Both the position numbers and the translations under genes were made by a program. Below, one piece after another: positions 28,995 through 34,296 of a DNA stretch of 34,296 nt. The notes beneath the pieces were generated by a model, which was not told where the DNA came from, made no database searches, and saw nothing but the letters and a program-made list of their open reading frames with translations. The DNA is taken from positions 1 to 34,296 of the IMG/VR virus record IMGVR_UViG_3300042560_001403; one strand, 5' to 3'. Source of the DNA: a virus. Positions within the stretch are counted from its first letter, which is position 1. Every line of letters begins with the position of its first letter.

Positions 28995-29825
28995 TTATTG
29001 CTCCTTGATAGTTGTGACTTGTCCAACCAGTTGTTGAGCCGCAGACATTGCTACGCCAGCGTTCCTGATTACACCAAGATATGCGCCGTTTGGTATCTCC
29101 GGCATTCGTTCATGGAACTGTGATTCAGCCACCGATGCAGACTCAATCGTTTGTAGCATCGTGATGGTTTTCACGAGCACAATCGCCGCCAACCCACCCG
29201 GAGGAGTCGTCCACGTAATCGACTGAATCGACCTGATGCCGGTGTCACCGCTTTGCAGCGGAATGAACGGTGCGTGCTGCCCCGCTACTGCTTGATTACT
29301 TGTCAATAACTGACCAACGGCTGTAGCACTCGCCGTGGTCCCACTACTTATGCGCCCACTCACACCATTCTGATTTGTGTAGGAAATTTCATACACTCCA
29401 TTTGAGGCAGCACTGTTTTGCGTAACGATCATCGCTCGCAGCGACTGACCAGACGTGTGACGCGGCAACGCTACCGTGTTGTCCATCTCTTGAACGTCTG
29501 CGATGTCACAATCGACGAACGGATAGAAAAGTACAAAATCAGCGAGAATGTATAACGCTGGCGCGTCACCAGCCGTGCCGTGCGTCCACCACTCAACACA
29601 ATGCTCAGTTTCACCACCAGCGAGCGACCAATGCCTGATCCCATTGTTCCCGTTTAGTGTGGATGCAGTAAGCGGAGCAGCAGCATACAAATTCGCAACG
29701 GGAGTACCAGCAAGCATCGTGTCGTCATACCACGCACCAACCTGGTTGGTCGTCCCGATTACCTTGCGGTAAACACTCGTCTGCACGTTCGCAGGATCAA
29801 TATCACCGAACCCGAGGAAGCCCAC
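28995..29825 (-). CDS. Virion protein, paralogue 2
   Basis: A 276-residue paralogue of 28106-28993. It has matching segments: 'GAWYDDTMLAGTPVANLY', 'YILADFVLFYPFVD', 'ALPRHTSGQSLRAMIV' and 'APFIPLQSGDTGIRSI'. The two genes are adjacent and in the same orientation, so tandem duplication is likely, with marked divergence since. The GTG start follows the Cys-rich small gene by one base. It may form a mixed capsid decoration with its partner. Confidence 0.72.
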   Translation of the reverse strand: MGFLGFGDIDPANVQTSVYRKVIGTTNQVGAWYDDTMLAGTPVANLYAAAPLTASTLNGNNGIRHWSLAGGETEHCVEWWTHGTAGDAPALYILADFVLFYPFVDCDIADVQEMDNTVALPRHTSGQSLRAMIVTQNSAASNGVYEISYTNQNGVSGRISSGTTASATAVGQLLTSNQAVAGQHAPFIPLQSGDTGIRSIQSITWTTPPGGLAAIVLVKTITMLQTIESASVAESQFHERMPEIPNGAYLGVIRNAGVAMSAAQQLVGQVTTIKEQ

Positions 29826-29826
29826 G

Positions 29827-29979
29827 TTACTTCAGCCCGCCTTTTCCATAAGCGGTCGCGCTAATAAATACCTGAACCGGCGCGTCGTGGCTTTCGTTAC
29901 GGTTACTGCTCCACACTGGCGAAACGCAGACGCAGTTATCACCGTTTGGGCAACCATCGCATGATCCGCGCTTTTCCAC
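29827..29979 (-). CDS. Small Cys-rich protein
   Basis: A 50-residue ORF below usual cut-offs. The N-terminus is MEKRGSCDGCPNGDNCVCV, with four Cys in 12 residues, then a beta-like 'APVQVFISATAYGKGGLK'. The GTG at 29979 has GGAGG seven bases upstream and follows the preceding stop by two bases; its stop is one base before the next GTG. The tight packing supports it. The Cys cluster could bind metal or form disulfides within the particle. Confidence 0.62.
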   Translation of the reverse strand: MEKRGSCDGCPNGDNCVCVSPVWSSNRNESHDAPVQVFISATAYGKGGLK

Positions 29980-29981
29980 GA

Positions 29982-30392
29982 TCAGTCCTCCGTGATCGTA
30001 AGCGCGCCGCTGCCAAACACTGGCTGCACGTTATTACTCACGGCAAGACTGCTTGTGAGCGCACCCTTGTAAAGCACTTGACCAGCACCGGAGCTTGCCG
30101 TACCAATCGCCACATGCGTGATCGTATTCGAACCACCCGTACAGAGCGGGAACGTAATCGCCGAGGCATTCTGCGCGGTATTACCACTCACAGTCCACCC
30201 CGACCCACTACGCGCAACAGTCTGACGCGAATACCCCGTATACGTCGCTTCCGAACTGGTCTGACTGCCCGCCTCACCAGGATCGGAAGTGTGAAGCGAA
30301 ACAAAAAGATCGGTGTTTGCGTTCCACGAAAACGCAGTGCCGTTAAAAATACTCAACAGCACATCGTTCTCGGTTGTATTTCCCTTACTCAT
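29982..30392 (-). CDS. Phage tail-fibre or decoration-like protein
   Basis: A 136-residue protein of a family annotated as phage tail fibre or structural protein: 'LFVSLHTSDPGEAGSQTSSEATYTGYSRQTVARSG' (outline), 'ITHVAIGTASSGAGQVLYKGAL' (outline) and a beta-rich body. Members are often encoded near the portal. The ATG at 30392 has a G-rich upstream element. Which surface it decorates is unclear. Confidence 0.68.
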   Translation of the reverse strand: MSKGNTTENDVLLSIFNGTAFSWNANTDLFVSLHTSDPGEAGSQTSSEATYTGYSRQTVARSGSGWTVSGNTAQNASAITFPLCTGGSNTITHVAIGTASSGAGQVLYKGALTSSLAVSNNVQPVFGSGALTITED

Positions 30393-30419
30393 TGCCCCAT
30401 CCCCCGGCTTTGCATTGAC

Positions 30420-30776
30420 TTACTCCTCAACAATCTCCGCACCAACAATACGCCCACTACGATCACGCTCAAACGACACACTCTTCGGAGAAGCCATCGG
30501 AGCGTCAGGCATCGGCGGCAACTCAATCACCACATTTGGCTCAACACGAACATCGGGCGCTTTCGCAGCTTCAACCGTTACCGGCGCGTCAATCCGCACG
30601 TCAGGCGGTTGCACATCCACATGCACCTCAGGAGCCGCAACATTTACTATGGGAACAGGCTGGTTAGGGATATTCACGGTTACATGCGGAGCAGGGACCT
30701 CCGGAACGTTCAACACCACCTGCTGCGCCGGACGCGTCACACCAACACCCAACGCAGCATCGTCCTCATAATCGTC
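30420..30776 (-). repeat. Pro/Val repeat region in portal C-terminus
   Basis: The last about 115 residues of the portal alternate Val and acidic or Pro residues in short units like V-x-V-x-x-P. This ends in a motif about residue 530 (FERDRSGRIVGAEI) seen in other phage portals and head proteins from memory. The tail is probably extended and lies outside the ring. Confidence 0.6.
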
Positions 30777-32063
30777 ACGCACAACAGGACGCACGGCCTC
30801 ATCATCACCCATCAACCCACCACGCACCTGCACCCCGCGCACACCACCATCACCAGCACCATCACCAGTGGTCACAGACCCCATCGACGTTGGGGTGTAA
30901 TCATCACCACCACTAACAGGACTCAACCCCTCCGCAGCACGAATATCATTCGCGCTAAACACACCCATACCACGACCCTGCTCATAAACCCTAAACCGAG
31001 TTTCAATATCCGCCCGAAGTAACGCATCCGCATTAAACCGAGGCACCCACGAACTCTGATAACCAAACAAATCAGGATCCATATTCAACGACTGCTCAAT
31101 CGTTGTCAGCCGCGGCAACACACCCTGCTTGTAGTAGAACAAATCATCCTGCCCCTGATTGCTATACGTCAGGCTCGAACCCTCACCATTCAACCGCGAC
31201 GCAGGAATACCAAACGCCGTCGCAACCTCCGTATGACCCCACCGCATAGTCTCAATAAACTGCGCATCCTCAGGACTCAAACTGACCTGCTGAAACTGTG
31301 TGCCACTATGCAACACGGCAATACTATGGCTGTTATCCATCCCACCATACGCCGTATTCCACTGGTCCTTAATCCTCTGCGCAGCCTCCGGACCCAACTT
31401 CTCCGGCGTCGACAAAACACCCTTAATGCTCATGCCCTGCTGATAGAAACGCCCCTGATACTCTGACTGAGCAACCTGCACACCAATGCGCTGTCGCAAC
31501 ACCGCAATCGGCGACGCACCCTGCACACCATCATCAAACGACGGACCCATAATGTGCAGAATGTCGCGGCTGGACATATCACCCTCAACGGCCTCATCCC
31601 CCGTGTAAATCCGCACACGGAACACTTTCTCACCGTTAACGCCACCCCTGTACGGTGTGACATTCGCAGGGTTTATCGGCCACAACTCCGTGACCACACC
31701 AGCACTATTGCGGATCTTTACGAGATACGCGTTCCCACGTAGCAACAAATGAGCAGCAACCGTCGTCCATAACGCCGCACCCGTCATCTCCGGATTCGGC
31801 TGATACCGCAACATCAACGCAACCTGTGCGCCACCCACTACCTCACGACGCCCACCAAGCTCGTTAATAACCTGCAACGGCATCGACCCGATGGTATTAC
31901 TAACAAGGCTCACCGCGCCGTACACACTCGCCAAACTAAGCGCACTCTCCGGGCGGACAATACGCCCAGCAAACGTATCTTGCGCGAGCTGCGCATACGC
32001 CCCCGTCGACCGGCGAGGATGCGCAACAACACTGATCACACCGTTTGTCGTGTCCAGTATCAC
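30420..32063 (-). CDS. Portal protein
   Basis: A 547-residue HK97-type portal. It has a helix and wing 'ASVYGAVSLVSNTIGSMPLQV', 'LLLRGNAYLVKI', 'DILHIMGPSFDDGVQGASPI', 'FIETMRWGHTEVATAFGIP' and 'LLRADIETRFRVYEQ' in order (outlines). From about residue 435 comes a Pro/Val-rich repetitive tail ('VTVNIPNQPVP', 'EVHVDVQPPDVRID'), ending in 'SFERDRSGRIVGAEIVEE'. The GTG start overlaps the preceding stop (GTGA). It makes the DNA entry ring and docks the terminase. Confidence 0.92.
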   Translation of the reverse strand: MILDTTNGVISVVAHPRRSTGAYAQLAQDTFAGRIVRPESALSLASVYGAVSLVSNTIGSMPLQVINELGGRREVVGGAQVALMLRYQPNPEMTGAALWTTVAAHLLLRGNAYLVKIRNSAGVVTELWPINPANVTPYRGGVNGEKVFRVRIYTGDEAVEGDMSSRDILHIMGPSFDDGVQGASPIAVLRQRIGVQVAQSEYQGRFYQQGMSIKGVLSTPEKLGPEAAQRIKDQWNTAYGGMDNSHSIAVLHSGTQFQQVSLSPEDAQFIETMRWGHTEVATAFGIPASRLNGEGSSLTYSNQGQDDLFYYKQGVLPRLTTIEQSLNMDPDLFGYQSSWVPRFNADALLRADIETRFRVYEQGRGMGVFSANDIRAAEGLSPVSGGDDYTPTSMGSVTTGDGAGDGGVRGVQVRGGLMGDDEAVRPVVRDDYEDDAALGVGVTRPAQQVVLNVPEVPAPHVTVNIPNQPVPIVNVAAPEVHVDVQPPDVRIDAPVTVEAAKAPDVRVEPNVVIELPPMPDAPMASPKSVSFERDRSGRIVGAEIVEE

Positions 32064-32293
32064 TGGCCCACCACTTCAACCAGCTTCACCAAACCCCGCG
32101 GCACCAACACACGCTCCGACGTAGTTTCATGCAAAACGCCACCAGCCTCAATACGCCCACTGGTCAAATGCACAAACGCGCGACTCGCCCGCACAAGCGA
32201 GCCCTCAACGGTCGTCTGATCCGTCAAATGTATCCGCAGCACCAAGCCGCGCTTCAAATCGCGATGCATCACGCAAACAGCCGCACACCGCAC
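32060..32293 (-). CDS. Small beta-barrel-like protein between terminase and portal
   Basis: A 77-residue protein (69 if started at the ATG at 32269). 'RGLVLRIHLTDQTTVEGSLVRASRAFVHL' (outline) and 'GLVKLVEVV' have the alternating strands of an Sm-like small beta-barrel. Genes of this type are common between large terminase and portal genes in siphoviruses of Actinomycetota (recalled). Function unknown. The stop overlaps the portal GTG. Confidence 0.65.
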   Translation of the reverse strand: MRCAAVCVMHRDLKRGLVLRIHLTDQTTVEGSLVRASRAFVHLTSGRIEAGGVLHETTSERVLVPRGLVKLVEVVGQ

Positions 32294-32307
32294 ACGGCGT
32301 AACTACA

Positions 32308-33822
32308 CTAGATGTAGATCCCATACGTCTCGAGCGTAGACTGCTCAGACGCCACAGCCTGATGCACCGCAGCAACCGCAGCCAGCGCCATATCCGTCTT
32401 AAATGCATCACTGTCATCATTACGAGGATGCTTCACAAACTTCCACGCCAACCCCACATCACGCGTCCGCAAGTTCAACACCTGCTGCCGCAACTCGGGA
32501 TCACCATCATGCGCAATACGCCTCTGCTTCACCGCCTCATAGAACGACACACTCGCAGGACACATATACGCATTCTCACCGCTGTACATACCAACCGGCA
32601 ACCCATCCGCAGACCACTCCTGCAACAACAATCGAGCATTCCACTTATCCACCAGCATCGACTGCATCTGCAACCGCTCCGCCTCACGACGCGCATACAG
32701 ATCGACAGTACTGCGAATGTCGATCTCGCCAGCAGCAGGCGGAACCCACCCACGACCTGCGACCACCAACCGATCACCAAGCGGCGCGGCAAGCAAATGC
32801 GCTGACCAGTCACCAGTAAACCCCAAATCGGTGGCGCTATACGCCAACGCGTCATCGGGAATGCTGACACCATCCACCCGGCACGCATCCCACATCTCCG
32901 CCGTAATCGGCGCATCATCATCAGCAACAAGCTGATTCAAATGATACCTCCGGAAATCAACCTCACGACTTCCCGGAGCGTGCAAATACTCGTTAATCAA
33001 CCGCTGCGGATCCAACCACCCAGCCGGATTACACGCCCGAATCACCGCAGGATCCTCGATGTCAGCATCCTCCCCCCACGGAATACCCCACCGAATCATC
33101 AAACTACGCGACTCATGATGCTTGGCAACCATCAGAAACGGAGTAACCATCTCCACATCAGCACTATCCAAGAATCCGCGCTGCATATCCCCCAACGGAC
33201 TGCCCGCATCAGCACCCTCAGTCGTGATAATTGCAATCATCGGACTGCGACGCGCCTGAGTTCCACGCTTGAACGCGTCATACAAATCACTGCGCTGATG
33301 CACATGATACTCGTCAATCAACGCAAAATGCGGATTCGTGCCCTGCTGCGTTTCAGCAATACGACTAACCACCCGCCACGATCCCGCATTCGCAGGACAC
33401 GTAATCGCTTTCGCAAACTTCTTTGTCAACTTCTGCAACAACGGTGACGCATCATGCATCGTTCGCGCTGCATCAAACGTGTTGCGAGCCTGCTGCTCTC
33501 CCCACGCCGCGCTAAATCCCTCCGGACCACCCTCACCATCAGCACACAAAAAATAGTAACCCAGCGTCGACAAACGCGTACTCTTCGCGTTTTTCCGTGG
33601 AATCACCTCGAGATACTGTCGCCAGTAACGATGCCCCGTTACAGGATCAACTCGCAGCATCTCGTTCAGCACCCACACACTCCACGGCTCCAAAATCAGC
33701 GGCTTGCCAAACCACTCACCCTTCGCATGAGTACAGTTATTCTCAATGAACCAGCGAGCATGCGGCCCCTGCGTTGCATACCGCGGGTTGTCAACATCCC
33801 CAAAAGGGTCACGCTTCGGCAT
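32308..33822 (-). CDS. terL: Terminase large subunit
   Basis: A 504-residue protein. The ATPase part has Walker A variant 'IPRKNAKST', Walker B 'FALIDEYHVH', and the coupling region 'IAIITTEGADAGSP'. The nuclease part has 'AYSATDLGFTGDWSA' (first Asp) and later 'VDKWNARLLLQEW' and 'HPRNDDSDAFKTDMALA'. This is the HK97/lambda-like P-loop terminase with the Pro-for-Gly P-loop that is common in the family. The ATG at 33822 overlaps the small subunit gene end by 14 bases; upstream in-frame codons are unlikely. It cuts and pumps DNA through the portal. Confidence 0.95.
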   Translation of the reverse strand: MPKRDPFGDVDNPRYATQGPHARWFIENNCTHAKGEWFGKPLILEPWSVWVLNEMLRVDPVTGHRYWRQYLEVIPRKNAKSTRLSTLGYYFLCADGEGGPEGFSAAWGEQQARNTFDAARTMHDASPLLQKLTKKFAKAITCPANAGSWRVVSRIAETQQGTNPHFALIDEYHVHQRSDLYDAFKRGTQARRSPMIAIITTEGADAGSPLGDMQRGFLDSADVEMVTPFLMVAKHHESRSLMIRWGIPWGEDADIEDPAVIRACNPAGWLDPQRLINEYLHAPGSREVDFRRYHLNQLVADDDAPITAEMWDACRVDGVSIPDDALAYSATDLGFTGDWSAHLLAAPLGDRLVVAGRGWVPPAAGEIDIRSTVDLYARREAERLQMQSMLVDKWNARLLLQEWSADGLPVGMYSGENAYMCPASVSFYEAVKQRRIAHDGDPELRQQVLNLRTRDVGLAWKFVKHPRNDDSDAFKTDMALAAVAAVHQAVASEQSTLETYGIYI

Positions 33823-34174
33823 CGGGATTCCACACCCGTGGAGGAGCAATCGAAACGAGCTCACCACCAGCACCGTTCGTGGTGTCATCAAACCTGTCAA
33901 CCATCACAACCAACGCCTCGATACGCTTCGACGCTGCCTCTAAAACAGTGACACCGGGATGCTTCTGCACCTGATCACCAGCGTTCACAATCGTGACAGT
34001 TGTTTCCGCCTCAATCTCCGCGACAGCTGTACGAGCGACACGCGCCCACGCGTCAAGCAAGTAGGTCAAGTGTTCGCGCCCCGGGTTAGACCCCTTGAGC
34101 AATCGCTCTTCACGCACAGTCGCAGCTTGAGCGAGCTCGCGAGCGGTTTTCCGATTGTGACCACCACTTGCCAC
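33809..34174 (-). CDS. terS: Terminase small subunit
   Basis: A 121-residue protein. The GTG at 34174 has AGGAGG five bases upstream, and this beats the longer ORF start. Its N-terminus is basic ('SGGHNRKTARELAQAATV') and is followed by long helices ('YLLDAWARVARTAVAEIEAET') and an acidic end. Size, helical make-up and position before the large subunit support the call, although no classic HTH pattern stands out. It would bind the cos or pac region just upstream (34175-34296 and the left end). Confidence 0.75.
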   Translation of the reverse strand: MASGGHNRKTARELAQAATVREERLLKGSNPGREHLTYLLDAWARVARTAVAEIEAETTVTIVNAGDQVQKHPGVTVLEAASKRIEALVVMVDRFDDTTNGAGGELVSIAPPRVWNPDAEA

Positions 34175-34296
34175 ACTACCCTCCTGGTACACAAACAGCC
34201 CCCAATACAAGCAGCTGTAACTACACAACAGCGTCGGGCGCGCGCGCGACCCCCGCCCCGTTTGCTGACACCGTACGAAAAAGACTGAGGCGCGGT
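34175..34296. other. Intergenic, possible cos or pac flank
   Basis: No gene seen in these 122 bases. It includes alternating GCGCGC (about 34238-34247) followed by C-rich sequence. Joined to positions 1-41, it would make an about 160-base gap between the glycosyltransferase and the small terminase. That is where a cos site is expected for this gene order. No overhang can be fixed from one sequence. Confidence 0.4.

Noticed and set aside
29946-31022. Long + strand ORF of 358 codons
   Set aside because: Arg/His/Thr-rich with no fold pattern; lies opposite the portal and the 29982-30392 gene, and is a shadow of their codon bias.

Overview
The window looks like a complete, or nearly complete, genome of a temperate siphovirus. 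Host type is inferred, not proven: small overlapping genes, frequent GTG starts, and structural, replication and glycosyltransferase families typical of phages of Actinomycetota point to an actinobacterial host. Only one confident gene, the repressor-like gene at 11751-12083, is on the + strand; all others are on the - strand and should be read from high to low coordinate. An internal attP (a 3' tRNA-Arg fragment next to an integrase) with phage genes on both sides suggests a free or circular phage genome rather than a prophage with host flanks. The genome would be opened near cos or pac, just upstream of the small terminase.

Layout in transcription order. (1) 34174 to 30420: terminase small and large subunits, a small beta-barrel-like protein, portal. 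(2) 30392 to 24936: virion and decoration proteins including two paralogues, a HK97-type prohead protease and the major capsid protein. (3) 24930 to 23165: head-tail connection and tail terminator. (4) 23135 to 21469: a sugar-nucleotide type oxidoreductase and a glycosyltransferase inside the structural operon. (5) 21440 to 14410: major tail protein, tail chaperones with a probable -1 frameshift, tape measure, distal tail and tail-tip proteins. (6) 14380 to 12095: amidase endolysin, holin-like protein, a metallophosphoesterase with an N-terminal helix-turn-helix, and a small protein ending at a G14 tract. (7) 12083 to 11360: divergent repressor and Cro-like pair with palindromic candidate operators. 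(8) 11335 to 5901: early genes including Rad52-type annealing protein, RusA resolvase, an octapeptide-repeat protein, T5orf172 protein, replication initiator, DnaC-like loader and excisionase-like HTH. (9) 5868 to 3895: a small conserved-looking gene, five tandem overlapping Gly-rich micro-ORFs, and integrase. (10) 3894 to 3576: attP with three direct-repeat candidate arm sites. (11) 3575 to 42: a secreted RlpA-like double-psi beta-barrel protein, small accessory genes, a possible regulator, HNH endonuclease and a second glycosyltransferase, leading round to the terminase if the genome is circular.

The most unusual element is the Gly-Tyr/Asn/Asp micro-ORF array at 4945-5575. Successive ORFs begin with the same MSSG or MSNG start and overlap through a repeated ATGAGTAG/ATGAGTAA junction. 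Next in interest are the glycosylation cassette within the tail operon, the strict eight-residue-repeat protein at 8950-9651, and the secreted RlpA-like protein next to attP. Starts were moved from the longest ORF where overlaps or ribosome binding sites argued for it. Several genes too short for usual ORF cut-offs were added (2829-3008, 4945-4992, 5202-5261, 5254-5406, 5399-5575, 10980-11090, 29827-29979).
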